From G965200765 sp965200765 (GTDB taxonomy: Bacteria > Pseudomonadota > Gammaproteobacteria > Arenicellales > JAJDZL01), in assembly GCA_965200765.1 (NCBI GenBank), contig OZ241380.1, positions 1,674,001-1,738,000 on the forward strand: DNA of 64,000 bases, written 5' to 3'. The notes under the pieces were generated by a model. That model worked only from the letters and a program-made list of their open reading frames with translations. It searched no databases and had not been told where the DNA came from. Made by a program: the position numbers and the translations under genes. Position 1 is the first letter of the stretch. Each line of letters opens with the position of its first letter. Positions 25,898-34,394 of the stretch are shown here, piece by piece.

Positions 25898-26890
25898 TCA
25901 AACAAACTCTTGACCGATTTGCGCTTCGTGAACCGTCAACTCGCGCAAGTTCATTCTGTCGGATGCAACAGAACAATCAATTTCAGATATTGATAACAGC
26001 AGGCTGGATTCGATAACACTGTTCTTTACTCTGAGAACCGCGTTGGAATACCGCTGAGAGTCCTTGATACTGACGAAATGAACCGATGTTGTACGGGAAA
26101 TTTTGATTGAAATTTGCGGCGGGGATTCATCAGACATTGACCTTTGTCCTGACGGCAACCGCAACTTTCTCTCCAAAGATTCAGCTCGCTTCCACTCTGT
26201 ATCCGTCAGTTCGGAATCAATTTTCTTTCGATTCAGTTGCTTGAGGTATTGATCCTCAATCAATTTGCCGAGTTGAGCGTTTGTGCAATTGCTTCCCTCT
26301 TTGCGCAATGTGGTAATTCGATCGCGCATTGCTTCCCCTGCGGCCTGTCGAAACTGGTCGCAAGGCACATGCATGATTTCCTGCATTGCCTGATAGTTGA
26401 AATCCAATAATACGTTGCCTACTACGACGCATGCATCGCGAATTCGGCCACCGCCAGTGCCGGCAATACGTCTGTCATTGACTTCCAACTCATTCGAGTC
26501 GCGAAGACGAGCAGACAAACCGATTGCATTGAGTGCGGACACTGGTGGAGATAGCAACAGTTCATAAATTCGCGCAGGAATTGACGGAACCCGTGAGCGA
26601 TGGAAAACACATTGATAAAAAATCTGGTCACCATCCAGGTAGGTTGTTCCACCACCCAATCGTCTTTGAATCACCGGCAACCCAAGTCGCTCGCAAGTGA
26701 CAAGGTCAATTACCGTTGTCTGTTTCTGATGATGACCGATACAAACGTAGGGTTCCCGAGGTGAGCATAGCAAAATGGTGTCGGGAGTGAATTCATCCAT
26801 TTCATACGCAACTGCATGATAAAGCGATTGCGAAAGTACATAGGGTACCACTCCCAGGTTGACTACCCGCACGGAGTCAGTGAAGGCCAT
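25898..26890 (-). CDS. Lipoate-protein ligase-like protein with altered catalytic lysine
   Basis: 330-residue protein with the BPL/LPL catalytic fold. It shows PYVCIGHHQ near residue 48, the RRLGGGTTYLDGDQ loop (77-89) that binds the lipoyl-adenylate in ligases, and NDRRIAGTGGG at 139-148. In active lipoate-protein ligases the last motif reads RK(I/V)(A/S)G, with the lysine activating the acyl-adenylate; here residue 141 is arginine. It may be a partner or allosteric subunit of the canonical ligase at 29016-30104, or an octanoyl/lipoyl transferase working without adenylation. It starts 7 bases after the radical SAM gene at 26898 and closes the cluster. Confidence 0.8.
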   Translation of the reverse strand: MAFTDSVRVVNLGVVPYVLSQSLYHAVAYEMDEFTPDTILLCSPREPYVCIGHHQKQTTVIDLVTCERLGLPVIQRRLGGGTTYLDGDQIFYQCVFHRSRVPSIPARIYELLLSPPVSALNAIGLSARLRDSNELEVNDRRIAGTGGGRIRDACVVVGNVLLDFNYQAMQEIMHVPCDQFRQAAGEAMRDRITTLRKEGSNCTNAQLGKLIEDQYLKQLNRKKIDSELTDTEWKRAESLERKLRLPSGQRSMSDESPPQISIKISRTTSVHFVSIKDSQRYSNAVLRVKNSVIESSLLLSISEIDCSVASDRMNLRELTVHEAQIGQEFV

Positions 26891-26897
26891 GCGTCAG

Positions 26898-28013
26898 CTA
26901 CGCCTGGACAATTCTCCCACTGGCTTCACCGCGAATTTCTTCCAGGTTGATTTGCTGGCGAATAGTATTTCGGTCACTTTCGTTCGGTAAAAACGGGTAG
27001 TCACGGTATTCTTCTCCGGGTCGATAGGAACCATACGGTCGGTTGCAAGCCATCGTACCTTGTCGGTCTGGACAGCCATTTGTCATAAAAGCGATACCGG
27101 TAGCCAAAGCATCGTGTGCTTCTTGCTGTGGCGCATCAAGGCGTACCAATGCACCCGTTTGATCGAACTCCACAGATTCGCGCGCCAAATCATAGTGTTC
27201 GATCAAATGCTTGACGTATTGAATTCGCCGCCACCGCTCAATTGGTGTACGCGGCACGTCCTGCATCACCGTACCCGGTTCCGGATTGAACGAAAATAAA
27301 TAGCCTGCAATCTGCTCGGATTTAAGCAAGTAGAACAACTCCACCAGGTCTTCGTCCGTCTCGCCTAGTCCGACGACAATATGGCAGTTAACCTTCATAG
27401 GTCCATAGAGTTCCCGCGACTTACGAACAATTTTCCAGTGATGCTCCCACTGATGTGGACTTTTCGCCAATTTTCCGCGGGTTTTCAGAAAAACATTCTC
27501 ACTGGCCGCATCCAGGCCGACACCGATGATATCAACACCGGTTTTTTTGATTTCATGCAAATCATCTTCTTCCAGCAACGTCGCGGAAACCAACGCAGAA
27601 ATCGGCACTTGCGGAGCAGCGCGATGAACGCGATGGGCCATGTCAATCAGGTCCGCGACTGCGCGATGATCCTGAACTTGAGCAATGCACACGCGACCAA
27701 CCGTGTCAGATTCCTCCTTCTCGGCAATCTTGTCGGCCACCAAATCCGTTTCAAACAAGGGCCAATCCACACGAATAAAACTGTTTTCCTCGGCAACACC
27801 CGGCCGTTCACGGGCCAAGCCGCAATAGGAACAATTTGCCGCACAACCCTGCGGGTAATTCTGGAGCAAGTTGATACAACCGCAACTGCATCGGTTGATT
27901 TTTCCGGGCTTCAGTCCAAGTTCCATCGCAGCCGCCATACTGATACGCACATAATCCGGACTAATCTGAAAGTATTCCTTGTGCAGTTTCGATGGTATTC
28001 TTGTGGTTGTCAT
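26898..28013 (-). CDS. Radical SAM protein resembling LipS1/LipS2 lipoyl synthase
   Basis: 371-residue radical SAM enzyme related to biotin synthase. The CxxxCxxC motif C57-C61-C64 binds the AdoMet 4Fe-4S cluster. Three further cysteines just before it (C42, C44, C46, in RCSCGCIN) could bind an auxiliary cluster that supplies sulfur. Gene context (a second radical SAM enzyme, two lipoate-ligase-like proteins and an H-protein-like carrier) matches the two-protein lipoyl synthase LipS1/LipS2, in which each enzyme inserts one of the two sulfurs into a carrier-bound octanoyl chain. Which of the two this is I cannot tell. A good ribosome-binding site AAGGAG precedes the ATG at 28013. Confidence 0.78.
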   Translation of the reverse strand: MTTTRIPSKLHKEYFQISPDYVRISMAAAMELGLKPGKINRCSCGCINLLQNYPQGCAANCSYCGLARERPGVAEENSFIRVDWPLFETDLVADKIAEKEESDTVGRVCIAQVQDHRAVADLIDMAHRVHRAAPQVPISALVSATLLEEDDLHEIKKTGVDIIGVGLDAASENVFLKTRGKLAKSPHQWEHHWKIVRKSRELYGPMKVNCHIVVGLGETDEDLVELFYLLKSEQIAGYLFSFNPEPGTVMQDVPRTPIERWRRIQYVKHLIEHYDLARESVEFDQTGALVRLDAPQQEAHDALATGIAFMTNGCPDRQGTMACNRPYGSYRPGEEYRDYPFLPNESDRNTIRQQINLEEIRGEASGRIVQA

Positions 28014-28038
28014 TGTGTTTTCTCCTTGTGGTACATTT

Positions 28039-29019
28039 TCAATATGAAACCCCGCAACATGCGTCTATAAACTGTGGCTTCAATCCCCTGTCTTTTGCGT
28101 ATGCGACAATTCCGTCTGCCGGGAAGGCTACACCGTTCAATCCAGCATCAATTGCCAATCGGTCGATGTTCACCTTTGCCCTGCCCAGTGGTCGTGCGCA
28201 ACCGAGCATAACCGGTTTGTTCTGAATCGTCCGTCTGGATTTCAGGAAAAATTCTTCGATCTCGTCCATGGACGGTGGTTGAACACTCGCCATTGGAGTT
28301 CCAGAGAGCGGCATCAGAATTACCAAAACCAGCAATTTCAGCTGATACCTGGAAATCATCTCAAGTGCCTGATGCTCCCCCAGCATTCGGCCGAAATGCA
28401 ACCCCATTACAATATGAGGAACACATGGAACGCCATATCGCTCCAGCCTCTCCAGCACCGCTTCGTACTCGCTAACATTCGTATTCAGATGATAGACTTC
28501 CCGAATGGTGTCGTTGTGACCAATAATATCTACCATTGCCCCATCTATGCCAACATCGGCCAACCCGGCACAAGTTGCTTCATCCGGCAACCCCGGATGC
28601 ACCCGGATCAACATGCCCAGTTTGTTTCGCACCTTGATTAGATCCGGCAGATGTTTTTTTAGTGGCACGCGCCCTTGCTTGTTGCTTCCACCCGATATTA
28701 AAACACCCTTGGCACCGCGGTCATGCAATCGGGCGCATAAATCATAAAGCGTACTGCCACTGCTGCCCAAATCCGTCATACCATGCAAAACTCCGGACTT
28801 GCAGTGTTCGCAACCGAGTGCGCAAGCGGTGCCTGTTACACTGATTGAGACAAATTCTCCTCGCTTGTGACTCTGATATTCGGACGTTGAGTAATGCTTC
28901 AAACCCGGTGCATGAAAGATGATTTCATCGCCAAAGTTTTTACGACGAATTTGCATGCCTGCCGGGTCGGGTTGCGAGGCATGGAAATTTTGCTGAAAAT
29001 CGACCGCGAACGAATTCAT
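28039..29019 (-). CDS. Radical SAM protein resembling LipS1/LipS2, second member
   Basis: 326-residue radical SAM enzyme. The cluster-binding motif is C66-ALG-C70-EH-C73. Before it is HAPGLKHYSTSEYQ and SISVTGTACALGC, a pattern I associate with the COG1856/LipS-type proteins, and the C-terminus has GCARPLGRAK and the vicinal cysteines CCGV, which could serve an auxiliary cluster. It overlaps the ligase gene upstream by 4 bases and is followed after 25 bases by the other radical SAM gene. Together they would form the lipoyl synthase pair for the H-like protein encoded upstream. Function is inferred from motif and context. Confidence 0.78.
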   Translation of the reverse strand: MNSFAVDFQQNFHASQPDPAGMQIRRKNFGDEIIFHAPGLKHYSTSEYQSHKRGEFVSISVTGTACALGCEHCKSGVLHGMTDLGSSGSTLYDLCARLHDRGAKGVLISGGSNKQGRVPLKKHLPDLIKVRNKLGMLIRVHPGLPDEATCAGLADVGIDGAMVDIIGHNDTIREVYHLNTNVSEYEAVLERLERYGVPCVPHIVMGLHFGRMLGEHQALEMISRYQLKLLVLVILMPLSGTPMASVQPPSMDEIEEFFLKSRRTIQNKPVMLGCARPLGRAKVNIDRLAIDAGLNGVAFPADGIVAYAKDRGLKPQFIDACCGVSY

Positions 29020-30104
29020 TGCGTATCACCGCTGGCAAAACAGGGATGCGGGACTTGACCGGGGGTTGCTTCGATTGCGGCAAGTACTGCATCCATGATT
29101 AAACCATGGGGCATTCCTTCCCACGATGCCTGGTGCCTTTGAATGGAATCTTCAATGGTTCGACTCAATGAATCACCGTCGTGAACGTGCCATCGCAAAC
29201 TGCTCTCCAAGTCGAGAACGGCGTTGTCAGTGGTGATAAAGTCGCCGGACAAGGTCACCGACTTGACTACATGATTTGCAACAATTGCGCGTACTTCCAA
29301 TACTCCTTCGTGAGTCAAGATGCGACTGTGCCCGACTTCGTCACTGCCCTGTGATTCGAATTGGCGAATCCAGTGTTCAGATTCGTATTTTTCTCGTTGA
29401 AGTTTGACGGCCAGTTGTTGCTCTTGCGATGTCAGTTCTCCAACTTTCAGTTTGGTGCCGAATGCTTCTTCATATCCGGCAACAATATGCTTTGAAAAGT
29501 CAGACACGGACATTGCTTCTGCTTGCTGATGTACCGTGGTGACTCTCTCTGCCACACTCTTCACACCTTTATCCGCCAGCTTTTGAAAGGGAGTTTTCAA
29601 TACATCAAGCATGTAGTCTAGATCCAAATCAACCAGCAAGGATGCGTGAAACAGCATGCCACCGGTTCCCGAAGCATACATCCCCAAGCCTGCAATTTTT
29701 CTGCCATCGACTGCCAAATCGTTCTTGCCTTGAAAATGGGCATCTACACCCAGATTACGTAAAGCTGTCACGATTCCTGCCGAACATGTTTTCATCAGTT
29801 CTTTCTGCCTTGAGACTGCTGGAAAGATTCCGGGAGCAAACGCGAATGCAATGCCCAGCTGGTCGGGGCCCATGATAATTGCACCGCCACCCGAAGGCCG
29901 CCGGTTCACGGGAATATTTTGACGAAGGCACTGGTCAAGATGAACCTCGTCGTTGATTCGTTGAAATCGTCCTGCAAGTACACACGGCCGGTAGGTATAC
30001 AAACGCAGGGTTGTTTTGTGTTCAGTTACGCACTGTGCCAGTGCATCGTCCACAGCGAGACCGCAGGAGTCACTGTTGTCACTGTCATACAGCAAACGCC
30101 ACAT
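29016..30104 (-). CDS. Lipoate-protein ligase (sLpl-like)
   Basis: About 362-residue ligase starting at the ATG at 30104 (MWRLLYDSD); the longer frame to 30149 would run into the preceding gene. It has the LplA-type loop RRPSGGGAIIM, and KNDLAVDGRKIAG with the catalytic lysine intact. The C-terminal 130 residues resemble the accessory lipoate-ligase domain (HEGVLEVRAIV, SLSGDF region). It would attach lipoate or octanoate to the carrier lysine of the neighbouring H-like protein. The start is about 16 bases after that gene's stop, and its own stop overlaps the next radical SAM gene by 4 bases. Confidence 0.87.
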   Translation of the reverse strand: MWRLLYDSDNSDSCGLAVDDALAQCVTEHKTTLRLYTYRPCVLAGRFQRINDEVHLDQCLRQNIPVNRRPSGGGAIIMGPDQLGIAFAFAPGIFPAVSRQKELMKTCSAGIVTALRNLGVDAHFQGKNDLAVDGRKIAGLGMYASGTGGMLFHASLLVDLDLDYMLDVLKTPFQKLADKGVKSVAERVTTVHQQAEAMSVSDFSKHIVAGYEEAFGTKLKVGELTSQEQQLAVKLQREKYESEHWIRQFESQGSDEVGHSRILTHEGVLEVRAIVANHVVKSVTLSGDFITTDNAVLDLESSLRWHVHDGDSLSRTIEDSIQRHQASWEGMPHGLIMDAVLAAIEATPGQVPHPCFASGDTQ

Positions 30105-30120
30105 GCGGGCTTCTTTGCAA

Positions 30121-30594
30121 CTATTGTTGTGTTGGGCCCCGGAGGTCATCCGGCAAGTGCTCTAGCAATTCGTCAGCACTGAGTAATCGGCCTTTCTCTG
30201 CGTTCCACTCATGCGGAACCATCATGAATAGCCAGCCATACAAGTACGGATCCTCGCTGACCAGAAGAGGATCTTCCAAGACACTGAGATTCGCGGTCAG
30301 AAATTTCCCGGAAACTGGTGTTACAACTTCAGTGGTCATCTTCGCAGCTTCCAGCGACCCAACTATGTCACCGCGACTGAAAATGGTGCCATTCGGTAAC
30401 GATTCGCCAAAATGAAACAACGACACGTCCCCCAGAGATTCAAGTGCCGGACGGGAAGCACCAATCTGGCAAAGTACTATACCAGGCACTGCATCCGGCA
30501 GATAACGGACCCAAAGATAGGTTTCCGGGTCGTAAAGCAAATCGGAATCTAGCCACATATTGTTATTTGCCACAGTACTAATCTCACTGACCAT
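30121..30594 (-). CDS. H-protein/LbpA-like lipoate carrier protein
   Basis: 157-residue protein with the fold of glycine cleavage H protein. The lipoylation site is in GSLEAAKMTTEV with K85 as acceptor, followed by VTPVSGKF and the H-protein signature EDPYLYGWLFMMVP. The motif EAAKM differs from the ESVKA of true GcvH and recalls the lipoate-binding proteins (LbpA) that serve the sHdr sulfur-oxidation complex. No gcvT or gcvP is nearby, while a dedicated lipoate-assembly set follows directly, which supports a non-GcvH role. A TATAAT sequence ends about 9 bases before the ATG at 30594, so the transcript may be almost leaderless; M13 (30558) is an alternative start. Confidence 0.82.
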   Translation of the reverse strand: MVSEISTVANNNMWLDSDLLYDPETYLWVRYLPDAVPGIVLCQIGASRPALESLGDVSLFHFGESLPNGTIFSRGDIVGSLEAAKMTTEVVTPVSGKFLTANLSVLEDPLLVSEDPYLYGWLFMMVPHEWNAEKGRLLSADELLEHLPDDLRGPTQQ

Positions 30595-30749
30595 TTTCTA
30601 CAAATTATAACCCGTTTGATCTACCCGAACATTTGACAAACAAATTATTCCAATCTTGAAGAAAACCGGAAAGTATGGGTGCAAGCCAGATTTTCTCCCG
30701 TATCAACTACAAAATAGCTGGAAATGAACGAGCAAAGATTGTGGTATTG

Positions 30750-31967
30750 CTAAAGTGCTTCAAGTTTTCGCACACTTTCAGGCAATAGCTTCATATCCAC
30801 CCAGCCGCTTACCAAGGCATCGAAATATCCCGCGTCCTCATACATAATGCGATAAAACTGCACTTTCAGCGTGCTGGCACAACCAAAAATCATGGACACC
30901 AACGCCATAGCGGAGCCAAGTGCCAGTGTGGATATTCCGGTAACTCCCTGTCCGATACTGCAACCAAGAGCCAACACTCCCCCGATTCCCATCAACACTG
31001 CACCGACCGCACTGGACACAAAATCCTGACGCGAAGCAAACCATGAAACACTGAATTGCCTCGACACGATGGAATCCAAAAATGAGCCAACCACCAATCC
31101 CAGAGCTGCTACAACCCCGACAGTCAACAGAATTGAAACGCTACCCAAATTCGCCAGCAAAGTAAGCACTTCCCCTAATGGATTCACAAATGTATACGAC
31201 TGCACACCCACTCCGACAGGCGGGTCGTCGGCCCATTCTGCAGCTTCAACCCATTCGATCCCGAGCGGACCACCCGACAGCATCCACCCTATCGAAACCG
31301 CTAAGCCAATCACTACACCGGATACCAGATTTGCATTGAAAAATCCCGGGTTTCTGACTGCCCTGACACCAACTACCGCCAATACACAAAATGCGGCTAA
31401 TGCAAATACAAAACGCACGGCATTCACATTTGCGTTTTCAGAAGAAAACAAACCTGTAACAATGGCACCAATATCTTGCGAATCAACACCGATTGATTGC
31501 AAATCAAGGGTTAAAGGGGCAATCCAACTAAAGAAAACAATTTCAAAAAAAGCTGTCTTCGTCATGAAAAAGGCAAATACAGCCGCTATGGCAAGGATCA
31601 CCAAAGCTTTCAAATTTCCGCCGCCGAAGCGCACCAGATTCTTGCTCACACAACCGCCGGACAGCGACATTCCAACTCCGAACATGATGCCGCCCAATAT
31701 GTACCGCGGCCAAGCGAAATTTGCCGACCGATACGGGGGTCTGGATTCACTCAGATTGAAAAAGTCGGTAAATTCAATAAAGATTGACACCAATATCGCA
31801 ATTGCAATTGCAATCATCCAGGAGCCAAATCGACCTTTGTCTCCTATATTGATCCAGTCCGACACTGCTCCCATAGTACAAAAATTGGTACGACTGATGG
31901 CCACACCCATGACAATGGCAACGGCAAAAAAGCCTGCGAGTACAGGTAATCCGATGAAACTATCCAT
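30750..31967 (-). CDS. YeeE/YedE-family sulfur-compound transporter
   Basis: 405-residue polytopic membrane protein of the YeeE/YedE family, whose studied members import thiosulfate or related sulfur compounds. Conserved cysteines that relay the substrate sit in SRTNFCTMGAVSDW (about residue 31), LSGGCVSKNLVRFGGGNLKA and ALGCSIGQGVTG, with about nine or ten hydrophobic helices. It lies 155 bases upstream of the H-like carrier gene on the same strand. This supports a link between the lipoate cluster and inorganic or organic sulfur oxidation. Confidence 0.9.
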   Translation of the reverse strand: MDSFIGLPVLAGFFAVAIVMGVAISRTNFCTMGAVSDWINIGDKGRFGSWMIAIAIAILVSIFIEFTDFFNLSESRPPYRSANFAWPRYILGGIMFGVGMSLSGGCVSKNLVRFGGGNLKALVILAIAAVFAFFMTKTAFFEIVFFSWIAPLTLDLQSIGVDSQDIGAIVTGLFSSENANVNAVRFVFALAAFCVLAVVGVRAVRNPGFFNANLVSGVVIGLAVSIGWMLSGGPLGIEWVEAAEWADDPPVGVGVQSYTFVNPLGEVLTLLANLGSVSILLTVGVVAALGLVVGSFLDSIVSRQFSVSWFASRQDFVSSAVGAVLMGIGGVLALGCSIGQGVTGISTLALGSAMALVSMIFGCASTLKVQFYRIMYEDAGYFDALVSGWVDMKLLPESVRKLEAL

Positions 31968-32110
31968 AATGATTCAAGGAACTGAATTACTTGTTGTGGT
32001 TTCCTGTCGGCTTCAAATTGAACCCAAGAACTTCTCAGTATAATTCAATGTCCAGTCTCCGATTGCATCAATTCCTTGAGATCAATTTTGTGTCACACCC
32101 AAGTTGACGC

Positions 32111-32515
32111 TCACTCCGATTCAGTTGAAACAACTGATTCCAATCGATTCACCGCATCTCGGCCTTCATTTTTGCACCAAGAGCGAAAGCCACCCAAACC
32201 CCGATTCTGCCACTCCAGATGCACGTCTTTCCAAGCTTGCATTCGTGCATTTTCAAGATCAGTTTGACCGAGGCTTCTGGCCGTCATTACACGTTGCAAC
32301 TCAGCATGAAAACCTTGAGTAGCCTTGCTTGTGGTCAAGCTACAGTATCCGGCAAGCTCCAGGTCATAGTGCAAACGAACCAGGTCACTGTCCAGATGCG
32401 CGGCTTGAATGTTCACGGCAAACACAAATATTGGCACACCAAGCAAGGGACGCAGGAGATGCAAAGCAATCAGTCGCCAATACCTGATAAATGTATTCCG
32501 GTCACAATCTGTCAA
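32111..32515 (-). CDS. Small hypothetical membrane-anchored protein after malic enzyme
   Basis: About 134 residues if translation starts at the TTG at 32515, whose TTGA overlaps the stop of the malic enzyme gene; a longer frame begins at 32551 inside that gene. One hydrophobic segment near residues 17-36 (LHLLRPLLGVPIFVFAV) is followed by a soluble, charged tail. I recognise no family. The overlap suggests coupling with maeA, but a shadow frame cannot be excluded. Confidence 0.4.
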   Translation of the reverse strand: MTDCDRNTFIRYWRLIALHLLRPLLGVPIFVFAVNIQAAHLDSDLVRLHYDLELAGYCSLTTSKATQGFHAELQRVMTARSLGQTDLENARMQAWKDVHLEWQNRGLGGFRSWCKNEGRDAVNRLESVVSTESE

Positions 32516-34200
32516 GCCTGCAAATTCATTTGGCTGTAATCGGGAAACCAAATCTCGTCCTCCACTACCTTTTCGATCGGCTTGGTCAATGTACGCCCGC
32601 TGATATCCTGTTCAAAAGCGATATTTGCTACTGCGACTGCAATTTCCAAACTCAAATCTCGAATACTGCCCAGCGGCGGAAGCAATGACGAACCAGACCG
32701 ATTTCTTTTGCCTGCAGATTCTCCAATTACCCGGGCAGTTGCAGTAAACATTTCTTCAGTCACTCGAGTTGCACGAGCCGCCATCAGTCCCAGACCTATG
32801 CCCGGAAAAGCATAAGCATTGTTGCATTGCGCAATTTCATATTGGCGACTGCCGTAATACACATCTGGAAACGGACTCCCGGATGCAACCAATGCCCGAC
32901 CATCAGTCCAGCGCATCAAGTCCAGCGGTGTTGCTTCGCTTCGAACTGTTGGATTGGATAAAGCAAATATGCATGGATACTGTGTATGACGGCCCATTTC
33001 CTCCACCAGCTCCTGGGTAAAAAGTCCTGACTGTCCAGACACTCCGATGAGTATTTCCGGTTGAACATTGTGTACCACATCAAACAACTCGAACCCACCC
33101 TTCCAATCGCCGAGTTCCTGTGTATTTTTCGCAAATTGAAGTTGATACTGACGCAGTCCGTCCGACTCCTTGTGTACCAAGCCACTGCGGTCCACCAAAA
33201 ATATCTTGCGAGTCGCTTCGTTACGGTCCGTACCGTTCGCCATCATCGCATTGACACAACCCCGGGCAATACCGCATCCTGCTGAACCGGCTCCTACGAT
33301 TACAATCTTGGAATCCGACAATGAACGATTCACCTTGTTGCCAGCGGCAATCAAGCTTCCGACAGTTACAGCTGCTGTGCCCTGAATATCGTCGTTGAAA
33401 CAGCAAAATTTGTCTTTGTACTTGTTCAGTAATCGAGTCGCATTGAGCGGTCCAAAATCTTCGAACTGGATGACAGCCTCAGGCCATTTTTTGTGAATGG
33501 AAGTCAAAACCAAATCTATGAAGTCGTCGTATTGTTGTCCACGAATTCGTTCATGCTGCCAACCAACATACAACGGATCCCTGAGTAGCGTTTCATTATT
33601 GGTGCCGACATCCAGCAACACTGGCAATCCTACATTCGGGTTGATTCCGCCTAGTGCTGAATACAAAGAAAGCTTGCCAATCGGAATACCCATTCCGCCA
33701 ACACCCTGGTCACCAATCCCCAATATTGCTTCACTATCGGTAATCACAATGATTCCGACACTCTTTTGAGCCACATTCGCCAGAATTTGATCAAGATGAG
33801 CTCGCTCCGGATAACTGATGAACAATCCTCTCGGCTTTCGGTAGATTTCCGAAAAATTCATGCATGCGTCCCCAACGGTTGGCGTATATATGATTGGAAT
33901 CATCTCCGTCGCATAGTCCATCACCAGACGATAGAACAGCGTTTCATTCAAATCTTGCAATTGACGCAAGTAAATGTGGCGTTCCAAGTCGGATTTCTTG
34001 CTCAGGTAGGCACCGTAGGCCCGAACCACCTGTCTGCCAAGTGATTCTTCACCATACGGAATCAATCCGATCAGTCCGTTGTCAATGCGCTCTTGTCGTG
34101 TAAACGCCGTACCCTTGTTGTACTGCGGAAGTTCAATCAGTTGTTGTCCGCGGTGGTTCGTATTGCTTTTCACTGTTATGCTTTCAATAATTTGTACCAA
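32512..34200 (-). CDS. maeA: NAD-dependent malic enzyme
   Basis: 562-residue oxidative decarboxylase converting malate to pyruvate with NAD. Length and motifs fit the large SfcA/MaeA class: IPIIYTPTVGDAC with the catalytic tyrosine, GDQGVGGMGIPIGK, CFNDDIQGTAAVT with the metal-binding aspartates, and the dinucleotide motif GAGSAGCGIARG. The ATG at 34200 lies within VQIIESITVK; family members usually begin further in, so the first 20 residues are uncertain. It would supply pyruvate and reducing power; nothing adjacent suggests a special role. Confidence 0.95.
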   Translation of the reverse strand: MVQIIESITVKSNTNHRGQQLIELPQYNKGTAFTRQERIDNGLIGLIPYGEESLGRQVVRAYGAYLSKKSDLERHIYLRQLQDLNETLFYRLVMDYATEMIPIIYTPTVGDACMNFSEIYRKPRGLFISYPERAHLDQILANVAQKSVGIIVITDSEAILGIGDQGVGGMGIPIGKLSLYSALGGINPNVGLPVLLDVGTNNETLLRDPLYVGWQHERIRGQQYDDFIDLVLTSIHKKWPEAVIQFEDFGPLNATRLLNKYKDKFCCFNDDIQGTAAVTVGSLIAAGNKVNRSLSDSKIVIVGAGSAGCGIARGCVNAMMANGTDRNEATRKIFLVDRSGLVHKESDGLRQYQLQFAKNTQELGDWKGGFELFDVVHNVQPEILIGVSGQSGLFTQELVEEMGRHTQYPCIFALSNPTVRSEATPLDLMRWTDGRALVASGSPFPDVYYGSRQYEIAQCNNAYAFPGIGLGLMAARATRVTEEMFTATARVIGESAGKRNRSGSSLLPPLGSIRDLSLEIAVAVANIAFEQDISGRTLTKPIEKVVEDEIWFPDYSQMNLQA

Positions 34201-34335
34201 CCTGCGTTCTTGAATTCACTCGTTGCGCTAGCTTCAAGCAAAACAAGAAGGTTCACTTATGTTCCTCTACATTTTAACTTGTTTTTGCTATATCTTTGAC
34301 TGTTTTCAACTCTTCAGTGACTGCTACTTCCTTCA

Positions 34336-34351
34336 TGTTTCACATGAAACC
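34336..34351. other. parS-like sequence
   Basis: The 16-mer TGTTTCACATGAAACC matches the chromosomal ParB site consensus TGTTTCACGTGAAACA at 14 of 16 positions, with differences at the centre (A for G) and at the last base. It lies in the 194-base gap between malic enzyme and the XRE-ImmA gene. Functional parS sites usually cluster near the origin; no parAB or dnaA is in view, so this may be a lone degenerate site or coincidence. Confidence 0.3.
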
Positions 34352-34394
34352 GTGCAAGCAGTTGATATGCTTCTTTGTTGAACACAGACGGTTT

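Noticed and set aside
31069..32043. 324-codon plus-strand open frame opposite the YeeE/YedE gene
   Set aside because: It mirrors a hydrophobic gene in the antisense frame, is low in complexity (threonine/proline-rich) and has no ribosome-binding site or family resemblance.
32219..32539. 106-codon plus-strand frame opposite the small gene after malic enzyme
   Set aside because: Runs antisense to a better-placed frame that is coupled to the malic enzyme stop.
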